Shown here in pieces: positions 18,479 through 28,458 of a stretch of 64,000 nt of DNA. Position numbers and translations under genes: made by a program. The notes beneath the pieces are model-generated. The model was not told where the DNA came from. It searched no databases and saw nothing but the letters and a program-made list of their open reading frames with translations. The DNA comes from Verrucomicrobiota bacterium (GTDB lineage Bacteria > Verrucomicrobiota > Verrucomicrobiia > CAIQCK01): assembly GCA_026397915.1 (NCBI GenBank), contig JAPLTX010000009.1, positions 1-64,000 on the forward strand. The letters run 5' to 3'. Positions within the stretch are counted from its first letter, which is position 1, and the number at the start of each line of letters is the position of its first letter.

Positions 18479-19387
18479 GTGAAGTCTCCCTTGACAGGCA
18501 TTGTTCCCCCGATGATCACCCCGTTGCGCGCGCGTGACGAACTCGACGGGCCCGGCCTCGAACGGCTGGTCGAACACATCCTCGCCGGCGGCGTGAGCGG
18601 GCTGTTCATTCTCGGCACCACCGGCGAAGGGCCGAGCCTCAGTTACCGGCTGCGCAAGGAACTTATCGAGCGCACGTGCCGGCAGGTGAAGGGCCGCGTG
18701 CCAGTGCTTGTGGCCATCACCGACACCGCGTTCGTCGAGTCGGTGAACATCGCCCGCTGGTCCGCCGACGCGGGTGCGGACGCAGTGGTGCTCGCGCCGC
18801 CCTACTATCTGCCCGAAGGCCAGCCGGAGTTGCAGGAATATCTCGACCACCTCGTGCCGGAACTGCCGCTGCCGTTGTTCCTCTATAACATGCCGGCGCT
18901 GACGAAGGTGACGTTCGAACTGGAGACCGTCCGCCGCGCGATGGACAACCCGCGCATCATCGGCCTCAAGGACAGCTCCGGCAACATGATCTACTTCCAC
19001 CGCGCCGTCGGCCTGCTGAAACACCGGCCCGATTGGACGTTGCTCGTTGGGCCGGAGGAGATGCTCGCCGACGCGGTCTTCGCCGGCGGCCACGGCGGCG
19101 TCAACGGCGGGGCGAACTTTCATCCGCGGCTCTACGTTGAGTTATTCCGTGCCGCGCAGGCTGGCGACACCGCGCGCGTCCGCGAGCTGCACGCACAAGT
19201 CATGCACATCAGCGACAACCTCTACCGCATCGGCCGGCACTCCTCCGCGATCATCAAGGGCATCAAGTGCGCCCTCTCGCTGCTCAGCGTGTGTGACGAT
19301 TTCATGGCCGAGCCGTTCCACCGTTTCCGCGAGCCGGAGCGGGCAAGAGTCCAGCAGCTTCTGTCGGAGATAGGACTGCTGAAGTGA
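18479..19387 (+). CDS. Dihydrodipicolinate synthase family protein (DapA/NanA-like lyase)
   Basis: GIVPPMITPL, GVSGLFILGTTGEGPSL, LPLFLYNMPALT, IIGLKDSSGN motifs. GTG start. Confidence 0.88.
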   Translation: MKSPLTGIVPPMITPLRARDELDGPGLERLVEHILAGGVSGLFILGTTGEGPSLSYRLRKELIERTCRQVKGRVPVLVAITDTAFVESVNIARWSADAGADAVVLAPPYYLPEGQPELQEYLDHLVPELPLPLFLYNMPALTKVTFELETVRRAMDNPRIIGLKDSSGNMIYFHRAVGLLKHRPDWTLLVGPEEMLADAVFAGGHGGVNGGANFHPRLYVELFRAAQAGDTARVRELHAQVMHISDNLYRIGRHSSAIIKGIKCALSLLSVCDDFMAEPFHRFREPERARVQQLLSEIGLLK

Positions 19388-19398
19388 ACGGCATCACC

Positions 19399-20325
19399 AT
19401 GACAACCCGGACTCTCCTCTTGATGTCGCTTCTGTTACCCGCCGCGCTTGCTGCGGGAGCAGCGGCACCAAACGCCGCGCCGAAACCCGTCCCAACGCAC
19501 GCCGACGTTTCCTACGGGCCGAGTCCGCTCCAGCTCATGGATGTTTATGTGCCAGTGAAAGGCAGCGAACCGTTTCCGGTGTTGATCTGGTTCGGCGGCC
19601 TCTGGAAGCCAGCGAAGCATGTGCCGGACCTTAACCGCTTCTTTCCCCATGGCATCGCCGTCGTTGGCGTGCAGATGCGCACGATGAGCGACGCCGTGGC
19701 GGACAAAGTTGCCGTGCCGGTTTCCTACGTCATGAATGACGCCTGCCGCGCCGTGCAGTTCGTGCGGTTCAACGCCGCGAAGTGGAAACTCGACCCGCAG
19801 CGCATCGCCGCCGGCGGCGGTTCGCAGGGAACGCTGCCCGCGCTCTACGTCGGTTGTTCAGCCGACCGATCGAATCCGCAGGCGGCCGATTCCGTCGAGC
19901 ACGTTTCCACGAAGGTGACCTGCGTGGCCGCTTATCGCAGCCAGCCGAGCATTGACCCGAAACGGATGCAGGAATGGGTGCCGGGCGTGATGTGGGGCGT
20001 GCCCGCTTTGGGTTGCAGCTTCGCGGATTCGTTGAAACGGCGCGAGGAACTCATGCCGCTCATCAAGAAGTGGTCGCCCGACTGGCTGCTGCACAAAGGA
20101 GCCGCGCCGATCTATTTCGAAAACGAGTGGGGCCTGACCCAGCCGGACGGCATCACCGAGGCCAACTACAAAGTCCACTCGCCCGCGTGGGCGCTTGGCT
20201 TCCAAAAGCTTGCCCAACAGGCCGGCGCGGTGTGCCACGTGAAGTTCCCCGATCACCCGACGGACGGCTACAAGGACATCTGGGATTTCATCGTCAAGCA
20301 ATTGCAAGCGCCCACTGAAAAATGA
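19399..20325 (+). CDS. Secreted alpha/beta hydrolase-fold protein
   Basis: Signal peptide MTTRTLLLMSLLLPAALAAGAAA. GGGSQGTLPALYVGCSAD nucleophile-like elbow. Alternative GTG start at 19384 overlaps the upstream stop. Confidence 0.65.
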   Translation: MTTRTLLLMSLLLPAALAAGAAAPNAAPKPVPTHADVSYGPSPLQLMDVYVPVKGSEPFPVLIWFGGLWKPAKHVPDLNRFFPHGIAVVGVQMRTMSDAVADKVAVPVSYVMNDACRAVQFVRFNAAKWKLDPQRIAAGGGSQGTLPALYVGCSADRSNPQAADSVEHVSTKVTCVAAYRSQPSIDPKRMQEWVPGVMWGVPALGCSFADSLKRREELMPLIKKWSPDWLLHKGAAPIYFENEWGLTQPDGITEANYKVHSPAWALGFQKLAQQAGAVCHVKFPDHPTDGYKDIWDFIVKQLQAPTEK

Positions 20326-20351
20326 AACAATAGCGCTCAACGAAAACAAAC

Positions 20352-22409
20352 ATGCGAAAACGAGAGGCAGTTCGCGCCATTCTATTTGCCATTGGTTTGC
20401 TCGCTGCGGTTGCATCGGCCACGCCGACAGCGGGCGAAGTCACCATCAAGCGTGACCGGTGGGGCGTGCCACATATTTTCGCGGCGACGCTGGTGGATGG
20501 CGCTTACGGGTTGGGTTACGCGCAGGCGGAAGACCGGCTCGATCAGATTTTTTCAAATTACCGCGAGGCTGCCGGGCGCTCGGCTGAGGTGGATGGAGCA
20601 AAGGCGGTGGAGCAGGATTTCCAAAAGCGATTCGACGGGCACGAGGCGGTTTGCCGGCGGCGTTACCTGGAACTGCCCGCCGAGGTGCGCGCGATGTGCG
20701 AGGCGTTTCAGGATGGCGTGCGCGCGTTTCTGGCCGAGCATCCGGAGAGGCGTCCGGCCAACGCGCTGGAAATGGAGCCGTGGATGGTGCCTGCGTTGGG
20801 CCGCACGATCATCTTCAACTGGCCTCGCGGCGCCGCGACGCGTGAGCTGGGGCGGCGCAACGAACTGCGCCTGTTCAGCAACCAGTGGGCCGTGCGCCCC
20901 GAACGCACCGCCGACGGCGCGGCGCTGCTGTTGATTGATCCGCATGTGGCGTGGAACGGGCCGTTCCGGTTTTACGAATTCCGCCTTCACGCCGGCGGCC
21001 ACGACCTCAGCGGGTTTGCGGCGACCGGCACGCCGTTGCTCGGCCTGGGACACAACGCGTTTCTCGGCTGGGCCGCCACCACCGGCGGGCCGGACACGAC
21101 CGACATCTACGTCGAGCAACTCGACCCCTCGAATCCGAAGCGTTACCGCTACGACGACGGTTGGCGCGAGTTGACGAGCGAGACCGTCACCATCGCGGTC
21201 AAAGGTTCTGCGCAGGTCGTGCGCACGCTGGAGCGGAGTCATCACGGTCCCATCGCCCTGCGCGAGCGCAACAAGGCGTTCGCTGTCGCGTGCCCCTATT
21301 TCGACCAGATTGATTTCACCGCGCAGCTTTACCGGATGATGACGGCACGCAACCTTGCCGAGTTCGACGCGGCGATGGCGATGAACCAGTTCCACGAACA
21401 GAACATCATGTATGCCGACGTGGACGGAAACATCCGCTACGTCCGCACCGGCCGCGTGCCGGTCCGGCCGCGAGGATTTGATTTCAGCCGGCCTGTGCCG
21501 GGCAACACGAGCAAGTCGGAATGGCTCGGCATTCATCCGATGAAAAACCTGGTGCAGTTGCTGAACCCGCCGACCGGTTACCTGCAGAACTGCAACATCG
21601 GTCCCGACACGATGGCGCGCGGACTGGGGCTGGATCTGTCGCGTTATCCGTCCTACATCGTCAACAGCGGTCGCGGCGTCACCAATTCGCGCGGCCGGCG
21701 CGCCGTCGAATTACTCGAAGCGCATCCGAAGCTCACACTCGACGAGGCGATGGCCATCGCGCTCGACACGCACGCCGACGGCTGCGAGCAGTGGCAGGCC
21801 GCGTTGCGCGACGCGGTGAAGAAAGCCGGTCTCAACAAGAAACGCGCCGGCGTTGATCCCGCTGCGCTGCGCAAAACCGTCGAGACGTTGCTCGCGTGGA
21901 ATGGCATGATGGAAAAGGAGAGCGTCGGCGCGACGCTCTATCGCGGCTGGCGGCAGTTTGCTGGCGACCGCAAATTGCGCGCGGACAGTCCAGCGTCGGC
22001 GCTGCTGGATGCGCTGGCCGAGGCCGTCGCATGGCTGGTGAAGAACCACGGTAGCGCCGAGGTCGCCTACGGCCAACTCCACCGCATCCGGCGCGGCAAC
22101 CACTCGTGGCCGCTCTCCGGAGGCGAGTCCGGCGGTGGCATGACGCTGCGCGCGATCTCGTCGAGTTTGGACGGCAAGGTCTTCTACGGCCGGGGCGGCC
22201 AAAACTGGGTGCAACTCGTGCAGTTCCGTCGCGGCGCGGTGCGAAGCTGGAGCCTCACGCCGTATGGCGAGAGCGACGATCCCGCCTCGCAGCATTACGC
22301 CGACCAGGCCGAAAAACTCTTCAGCCCCGGCCGCCTGAAGCCAACGTGGTTCCAGCCGGCGAAACTCGAAGGCAACGTCGAATCCACGAAGGTGCTGCGG
22401 AGAAAATAG
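20352..22409 (+). CDS. Penicillin acylase family protein (Ntn hydrolase)
   Basis: VTIKRDRWGVPHIFAATLVDGAYGLGYAQAEDRL and the beta-chain SNQWAV catalytic Ser motif. Confidence 0.88.
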   Translation: MRKREAVRAILFAIGLLAAVASATPTAGEVTIKRDRWGVPHIFAATLVDGAYGLGYAQAEDRLDQIFSNYREAAGRSAEVDGAKAVEQDFQKRFDGHEAVCRRRYLELPAEVRAMCEAFQDGVRAFLAEHPERRPANALEMEPWMVPALGRTIIFNWPRGAATRELGRRNELRLFSNQWAVRPERTADGAALLLIDPHVAWNGPFRFYEFRLHAGGHDLSGFAATGTPLLGLGHNAFLGWAATTGGPDTTDIYVEQLDPSNPKRYRYDDGWRELTSETVTIAVKGSAQVVRTLERSHHGPIALRERNKAFAVACPYFDQIDFTAQLYRMMTARNLAEFDAAMAMNQFHEQNIMYADVDGNIRYVRTGRVPVRPRGFDFSRPVPGNTSKSEWLGIHPMKNLVQLLNPPTGYLQNCNIGPDTMARGLGLDLSRYPSYIVNSGRGVTNSRGRRAVELLEAHPKLTLDEAMAIALDTHADGCEQWQAALRDAVKKAGLNKKRAGVDPAALRKTVETLLAWNGMMEKESVGATLYRGWRQFAGDRKLRADSPASALLDALAEAVAWLVKNHGSAEVAYGQLHRIRRGNHSWPLSGGESGGGMTLRAISSSLDGKVFYGRGGQNWVQLVQFRRGAVRSWSLTPYGESDDPASQHYADQAEKLFSPGRLKPTWFQPAKLEGNVESTKVLRRK

Positions 22410-22444
22410 CCGAGCGCGCGACAACGAAAGAACCGGAGACGATC

Positions 22445-23236
22445 ATGCAGAACCAGATGCTTTGCTTTCTAGCCATTGCGGGCCTTTTCCTTTCATCGAG
22501 CAACGCGCGCGTTGCCGCGAGCGAAAGTGCTCCAACCAAGCCGCAGGTGATCATCCTCAAGCTGGACGACGTGAAACAAGTGAAGGGTGCTCCCGTCCAC
22601 CGAAGCTGGCAGCGCGTCGCGGACTACATCGAGGCAAACCATCTGAAGGCGTCGTTCGGCATCATCTGCTCCTCGCTCGAAAAGGACAACGCGGCGTATT
22701 TCAACTGGATCAAGACGATAAACGAGAAGGGGCTCATCGAGTTCTGGCTGCACGGCTATCGCGACCGCGCAACGACCGACAAGACAGGCGAGTTCGAGCA
22801 AGGGACGTTTGAGGAGCAAAAGGCCGTCTTTGAGAAGTGCGAACGGCTCGCCAAGGAGAAGTTGGGTTTCACGTTGCCGGCGTTCGGGCCGCATTGGAGT
22901 GGCACGACCGACGCGACCGAGCGGGCGCTCGACGCCGTGCCCGAAATCAAAATCTGGCTCTACGGGCCGAAGACCCCCAAGTTCTACAAGAAGGCGTCAT
23001 TCGAGCGGGTGATGGCTCTGGAGAACCCGACGTTCCTGCCGGACTTCGAGAAGTTCAAGGCCATCTACGAACGCGTCGGCGCGAGAGAGAAGTTTCTGGT
23101 CCTGCAAGGCCACCCGCCGAACTGGTGGCAGGAGGAGCGATGGAACGGCTTCTTCCAAATCGTCGAGTTCCTCAAAGCCAAAGGCTGCGTCTTCATGACG
23201 CCGTCCGAATACCTGCAAAGCATCACCGCCAAGTAA
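22445..23236 (+). CDS. Secreted polysaccharide deacetylase/DUF2334-like protein
   Basis: Signal peptide MQNQMLCFLAIAGLFLSSSNARVAA. VIILKLDDVKQ...LKASFGIICSSLE...IEFWLHGYRDR resembles the deacetylase fold (DD and HG motifs). Confidence 0.65.
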   Translation: MQNQMLCFLAIAGLFLSSSNARVAASESAPTKPQVIILKLDDVKQVKGAPVHRSWQRVADYIEANHLKASFGIICSSLEKDNAAYFNWIKTINEKGLIEFWLHGYRDRATTDKTGEFEQGTFEEQKAVFEKCERLAKEKLGFTLPAFGPHWSGTTDATERALDAVPEIKIWLYGPKTPKFYKKASFERVMALENPTFLPDFEKFKAIYERVGAREKFLVLQGHPPNWWQEERWNGFFQIVEFLKAKGCVFMTPSEYLQSITAK

Positions 23237-23242
23237 CCGCTA

Positions 23243-25288
23243 ATGAAAGCAATCCCAACCTGCATCCTTGTCTTTGCGCTCATCGCGCACGCCCACGCTG
23301 TCGAGCCGAAGGAACTGACCAACTCCATCGGCATGAAACTCGTCCGCATCGAGCCGGGCACGTTCCTCATGGGACAAGACGGGCCGGCGGCGGATTACAA
23401 TGTGAAGGCGCACGCCGCGAAGTTTGACGATGCGGATTGGGACGAAAAGCCGGCACACAAGGTCACCATCAGCACCGCGTTTCACATCGGCGCGACGGAG
23501 GTGACGCTTGGGCAATTCCGGCAGTTCAAACCGAATCATGCCGACGGTCGAGGCGCTGCGGATGACGCGGTGACGGGCGTGAGCTGGAATGAAGCGGTCA
23601 AGTTCTGTGAGTGGCTGTCGCAGAAAGAAGGCAAGTCCTACCGCCTGCCGACGGAAGCGGAGTGGGAATACGCCTGCCGCGCGGGCACGACGACGCTCTT
23701 CCACACCGGCGACGCGTTGCCCGCGGGCTTTTACAAATGGCCCACCGACGTGGGGCTTCGCAACCGGTTTTTCCCCGATGGCAAACTGCCTGCTGAGTTT
23801 CGCGCTCACACTACCAAGACCGACACGGTCCGCGTGGGGCAGACACCCGCGAATGCGTGGGGTCTCTTCGACATGCACGGGAACGTCTCCGAGTGGTGCG
23901 CGGACTGGTATGGGCCGTATGAAGCGGCGGCGCAGACCGATCCGATCGGCCGCAGCGACGGCGACTTCCGCGTCATCCGCGGCGGCAGCCACTCAATGCA
24001 AACGCGTCTGCTGCGTTCCGCGAACCGCACGGCGTGGCTGCCGGACACGAGCAGCGAGAAGACCGGCTTTCGCGTGGTGCTCGGCGAATTGCCGCGCGGA
24101 AAAATGCTTCCGCCCGCGCTGCCCGCAATGCACGCGCAAAACGTTTCGCAATCGCCGGCGAGGATCGAGATGGCGGCGGCGGATGTGCCGTTCTTCTCCG
24201 GACCGAAACCGTTTGTGATCATCCCGCCCAACTCATTCGGCCCGTTGTTCTCGTGGCACAATCACAGCCCCGCCATCGCCGAGTGTCCCAACGGCGACCT
24301 GCTCGCGGTGTGGTATTCGTGCGTGGACGAGGCGGGCAGCGAGTTGAACAACCTCGCCAGCCGCCTGCGCCACGGTGCGACCGAGTGGGAGCCGGCGTCG
24401 CTCTTCTGGGACGGCCCGGACATCAACGACCACGCGCCGAAACTGTGGTGGGATGGCGACAAGACGCTGTTTCATTTCGCGCGCGGTCAGTTCGAGAACA
24501 TCGTGCGCACGAGCACCGATAATGGTGTGACGTGGTCGAAGGCGCAGGCCATTCAACCGGTGAGCGAAATCGGCAACGGCATCATCCGCACCCGCGAAGG
24601 CGTCATCATGATGACGCAAGACACAACCATCACGAGCCTCACTGTCAGCCGCGATGGCGGGAAGACGTGGATCTTTACCCCAATCACCGACAAGAAGCTA
24701 GCGCATCGCCACGGCAGTCCCGCGCGCCACGCCGGCATCCACGCGCCCATCGTGCAGCTTGCCGATGGCCGCCTGATGACCATCGGCCGGCTCAACACGG
24801 AAGCCGAGCAGGCGAAGTTCAACTTCAAGACCCCGGCCAGCTACTCCAGCGACGGCGGCGTGACGTGGACGCACGAGCCGACGCCGTTCCCTGCCATCAG
24901 CAGCGTGCAGCGCGCCGTCCTGATGCGACTGCGCGAAGGTCCGCTGTTGCTCTGCTCCTTCACCGATCTCTCCGCGAACGCGAAGAAGCCGAAGGGCATG
25001 GATTTCCCTTGCGAAGGCGGCACGCTCCACGGCGCGGGCCTGTTTGCGGCGCTGTCGGACGATGACGGCAAAACGTGGCCGCATCGTCGCCTCATCACCC
25101 CCGGTGGCGCGCCGCGCACGGTGAACGGCATTGACCGAGGCCAGTTCACTCTTAGCCCGACCTCCGCCGAGCACAACGGCTACCTCGCCGCCACGCAAAC
25201 TCGCGACGGACGCGTGCAACTCATTACGAGCAAGAACCACTACGTCTTCAACCTCGCCTGGCTCAAAGCACTGCCGCCCAAACCATGA
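23243..25288 (+). CDS. SUMF1 (FGE-like) domain fused to a sialidase/BNR domain
   Basis: NSIGMKLVRIEPGTFLMG...GVSWNEAVKFCEWLSQKEGKSYRLPTEAEWEYACRAGT...FDMHGNVSEWCADWYG (SUMF1), then FFSGPKPF...SPAIAECPNGDLLAVW with Asp-box repeats. Confidence 0.88.
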   Translation: MKAIPTCILVFALIAHAHAVEPKELTNSIGMKLVRIEPGTFLMGQDGPAADYNVKAHAAKFDDADWDEKPAHKVTISTAFHIGATEVTLGQFRQFKPNHADGRGAADDAVTGVSWNEAVKFCEWLSQKEGKSYRLPTEAEWEYACRAGTTTLFHTGDALPAGFYKWPTDVGLRNRFFPDGKLPAEFRAHTTKTDTVRVGQTPANAWGLFDMHGNVSEWCADWYGPYEAAAQTDPIGRSDGDFRVIRGGSHSMQTRLLRSANRTAWLPDTSSEKTGFRVVLGELPRGKMLPPALPAMHAQNVSQSPARIEMAAADVPFFSGPKPFVIIPPNSFGPLFSWHNHSPAIAECPNGDLLAVWYSCVDEAGSELNNLASRLRHGATEWEPASLFWDGPDINDHAPKLWWDGDKTLFHFARGQFENIVRTSTDNGVTWSKAQAIQPVSEIGNGIIRTREGVIMMTQDTTITSLTVSRDGGKTWIFTPITDKKLAHRHGSPARHAGIHAPIVQLADGRLMTIGRLNTEAEQAKFNFKTPASYSSDGGVTWTHEPTPFPAISSVQRAVLMRLREGPLLLCSFTDLSANAKKPKGMDFPCEGGTLHGAGLFAALSDDDGKTWPHRRLITPGGAPRTVNGIDRGQFTLSPTSAEHNGYLAATQTRDGRVQLITSKNHYVFNLAWLKALPPKP

Positions 25289-28200
25289 AACCTGCCCGCT
25301 TTCTGATCGCGTTCGTCTCCTGTCTTCTCCTCTGCGCAGCCGCCAGCAGCGAGGAAATCGTCAACTCGATCGGTATGAAACTCGTGCGCATCGAGCCGGG
25401 CAGCTTCGTGATGGGGCAAGACGGCCCCCCGGCGGACTACAAGACGGTGCAACACGCAGATAAGTGCGACCAGGCGGATTGGGACGAGCGACCCACGCAT
25501 CGCGTCAAACTCACTGCCGCGTTTCACATGGCCGTCACTGAGGTCACGAATGCCCAGTATCGGCGGTTCAAGCTTGGCGCGAACGCTGATGGCCAAGATG
25601 ACGAAGCCGCGACCGGCGTGAGTTGGCACGACGCGATGAACTTCTGCGAGTGGCTCTCGGCGAAAGAAGGCACGCCCTACCGTCTGCCGACGGAGGCGGA
25701 GTGGGAATATGCCTGCCGCGCTGGCACCACCACGCTTTTCCACACCGGCGACCGGCTGCCCGACGGGTTTCAGAAGTGGAGGTTCAACGACAAACTCATC
25801 AAGCGTTTCTTTTCCAAGACCGGCAAGTTTCCGCGCGACTACCGCGACTGGCCGGCCGAGGCGCCGTTGCGCGTGGCGCAGACGACGGCAAATGCATGGG
25901 GCCTCTATGACATGCACGGCAACGTCGAGGAATGGTGCTTCGACTGGTATGGCCCCTACGAAGCCGGCGAACAAACGGACCCGGTGGGCCGTGCCGACGG
26001 CGATTTCCGCGTGACGCGTGGCGGCAGCCACTCGGACTTCACGCGAATGCTGCGCTCGGCCAATCGCAGCGGACGACTGGCGGAGTGCGCGAACGAGAAG
26101 ATCGGTTTCCGAGTCGTGCTCGGCGAGCGACCCAAGACGCCACCGCTGCCAGTGCCGCCACCGCCACTCAATGCGCGCAAAGTAGCCGCGTCACTCCGTG
26201 ACGCGATCAACAATGAAGATTCGCGTCACGGAGTGACGCGGCTACAACCGTTCTTCTCCGGCCCCAAGCCGTTCGTTAAAGTCCCGCCAAATCTCGCCGG
26301 CCCGATGTTCTCCAACCACAACCACAGTCCGGCCATCGCAGAATGTCCGAACGGCGACCTGCTCGCGGTCTGGTTTTCCTGCGGTGACGAAGGCGGTGCA
26401 GAACTGGCGGTCATCGGCAGCCGCCTGCGCCGCGGCGCAAGCGAATGGGAACTTGCCTCGCCTTTTTGGGACGGTCCCGACATCAACGACCACGCGCCCA
26501 AGCTCTGGTTCGATGGTGAGCGCACGTTGTTTTTCTTCGCCAAAGGGTTTTCGGAAAACGTGGTGCGGACTTCGACCGACAGCGGCGCCACCTGGTCCAA
26601 GGGTCGCATGCTCCAGCCCAACTGCGAGATCGGCAACATGCTGCTGCGAACGCGCGAAGGTTTCCTCGTCTTGCCGCTCGACGGCAACAAGCCGGGCGCC
26701 AGCCTGAACATCAGCCGCGATGGCGGCCAGACGTGGTCGTTCGCGACTGCGCACGGCAAGCCCGACTTTCGCCCCAGCGGCAAAGGCCCACGCTTCGCCG
26801 GCATTCACAACGCCATTGCGCAACTCGCCGATGGCCGCATCATGGCGCTGGGCCGGTTCGATCAGCCGCAGGAGCAGGAGAAATTCAATTTCCGCATTCC
26901 ACTGAGCTACAGCAGCGATTGGGGCAGGACATGGACTTACGAGGCGAGCGAGTTCCCCGCGATCGGCAGCGTGCAACGGGCGGTGCTACTGCGGCTACGC
27001 GAGGGCCCGCTGTTGTTTTGTTCGTTCACTGACGAGCAGCGTTATTGGAGCCGGCGCAAAGGCATGTCCTTCAAAACCGCCGATGGCACCGAGTTTACCG
27101 GCTATGGATTGTTCGCCGCCGTGTCGTTCGATGAAGGCAAGACCTGGCCCCTGCGGCGGCTCGTCACGCCCGGCGGGCCGGAGCGCACAGTCGCCGGCGT
27201 GGACAAGCGTGTGTTCACCCTCAGCGACACGATGGCCGAACCATCCGGCTACCTCGCCGCCTGCCAGACACGCGACGGCATGATTCAACTCATCTCCAGC
27301 AAGAACCATTACGTCTTCAACCTCGCGTGGCTGAAAACGCGCCCGGCGGCACACGCTCCGAATGCGAACGCCACGGCCGACGCGCATCTGGTCGTCGGCT
27401 CACCTGTTGATGCGGCTGCGAAAGCCGTGCCCACGGTGCAGCCGGCCACGAAACAGAACATCATCGTGTTCAAAGAGCCGGGCCGTTACGGCGGCTGGCC
27501 GGCGAATCATGGCTTGTGGCAGTGGGGCAATGAGTTGGTCGCTGGATTTCAGCGCAATTGGTATAAGCACGCGACCAACGACCACGCCATTGACCGCTCG
27601 AAGCCCCATGAGATTTGTCAGGCTCGCAGTCTTGACGGCGGTTTGACGTGGAAGCTGGAAGACAAGCTGCCGTTCAGCGACTCGAAGACGGAAAGGAAAC
27701 CGGAGGCACTTGCCGAACCGCTCGATTTCACCGCGCCGGACTTCGCGCTGATGTTCCGCTTCGGCAGCCTGCATGTCGGGCCGTCGTGGTTCTACGTGTC
27801 GAACGACCGCTGCCGCACGTGGCGCGGGCCGTTCTCGTTCGCTGTCGAGGGCATCGAGAAGATTTGCACGCGCACCGATCTCGTGGTGCTCAGCAAGCGC
27901 GACTGCCTGATGTTCGGCAGCGCTGCGAAGAGCGACGACAAGGAAGGCCGCGTGTTTTGCGCCCGCACTACGGACGGCGGGCTGCACTGGAAGCTGGTTT
28001 CTCTCATCGGTCCGGAACCGGCTACGGGCGACTTTGCGATCATGCCGTCCACGGCGCAGTTGCCCAGTGGCGCGATCATCACGACCATTCGCCACGGCAA
28101 AGGCAGCTTCAAGATCAGCGCCTGGCGCAGCGACGACCTCGGCCGGCATTGGACACTTCTTGGCGACGCCACGCCCAACATCGGCAGCAATCCGCCCGCG

Positions 28201-28458
28201 CTGGTGATCTTGAAAAACGGCCAGCTCTGCCTGACGTATGGCTACCGCCGCAAACCTTACGGCGTGCGCGCCCGCATCAGCAGCGATGAAGGCCGCACTT
28301 GGGGGCCGGAGATCATCCTGCACGATGATGGCCTCACTGGCGATCTCGGCTATCCGCGCAGCGTTGTGCGCCCCGACGGCAAGGTGCTGACGGTTTACTA
28401 CTTCAACGGTCCGCGCGACGAAGACCGCGCCATTGAAGGAACCCTTTGGCGGCCATGA
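25285..28458 (+). CDS. SUMF1 - sialidase - second sialidase/BNR three-domain protein
   Basis: Same SUMF1-sialidase architecture as the upstream gene, followed by an additional BNR domain (NIIVFKEPGRYGGWPANHGLWQWGNELVAGF...). Several Asp boxes. Confidence 0.88.
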   Translation: MKPARFLIAFVSCLLLCAAASSEEIVNSIGMKLVRIEPGSFVMGQDGPPADYKTVQHADKCDQADWDERPTHRVKLTAAFHMAVTEVTNAQYRRFKLGANADGQDDEAATGVSWHDAMNFCEWLSAKEGTPYRLPTEAEWEYACRAGTTTLFHTGDRLPDGFQKWRFNDKLIKRFFSKTGKFPRDYRDWPAEAPLRVAQTTANAWGLYDMHGNVEEWCFDWYGPYEAGEQTDPVGRADGDFRVTRGGSHSDFTRMLRSANRSGRLAECANEKIGFRVVLGERPKTPPLPVPPPPLNARKVAASLRDAINNEDSRHGVTRLQPFFSGPKPFVKVPPNLAGPMFSNHNHSPAIAECPNGDLLAVWFSCGDEGGAELAVIGSRLRRGASEWELASPFWDGPDINDHAPKLWFDGERTLFFFAKGFSENVVRTSTDSGATWSKGRMLQPNCEIGNMLLRTREGFLVLPLDGNKPGASLNISRDGGQTWSFATAHGKPDFRPSGKGPRFAGIHNAIAQLADGRIMALGRFDQPQEQEKFNFRIPLSYSSDWGRTWTYEASEFPAIGSVQRAVLLRLREGPLLFCSFTDEQRYWSRRKGMSFKTADGTEFTGYGLFAAVSFDEGKTWPLRRLVTPGGPERTVAGVDKRVFTLSDTMAEPSGYLAACQTRDGMIQLISSKNHYVFNLAWLKTRPAAHAPNANATADAHLVVGSPVDAAAKAVPTVQPATKQNIIVFKEPGRYGGWPANHGLWQWGNELVAGFQRNWYKHATNDHAIDRSKPHEICQARSLDGGLTWKLEDKLPFSDSKTERKPEALAEPLDFTAPDFALMFRFGSLHVGPSWFYVSNDRCRTWRGPFSFAVEGIEKICTRTDLVVLSKRDCLMFGSAAKSDDKEGRVFCARTTDGGLHWKLVSLIGPEPATGDFAIMPSTAQLPSGAIITTIRHGKGSFKISAWRSDDLGRHWTLLGDATPNIGSNPPALVILKNGQLCLTYGYRRKPYGVRARISSDEGRTWGPEIILHDDGLTGDLGYPRSVVRPDGKVLTVYYFNGPRDEDRAIEGTLWRP
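26182..26245. repeat. REP-like perfect inverted pair within coding sequence
   Basis: gtagccgcgtcactccgtgacgcga (26182-26206), 14-nt spacer, tcgcgtcacggagtgacgcggctac (26221-26245). Perfect 25-nt arms with 5' GTAG. Confidence 0.95.
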
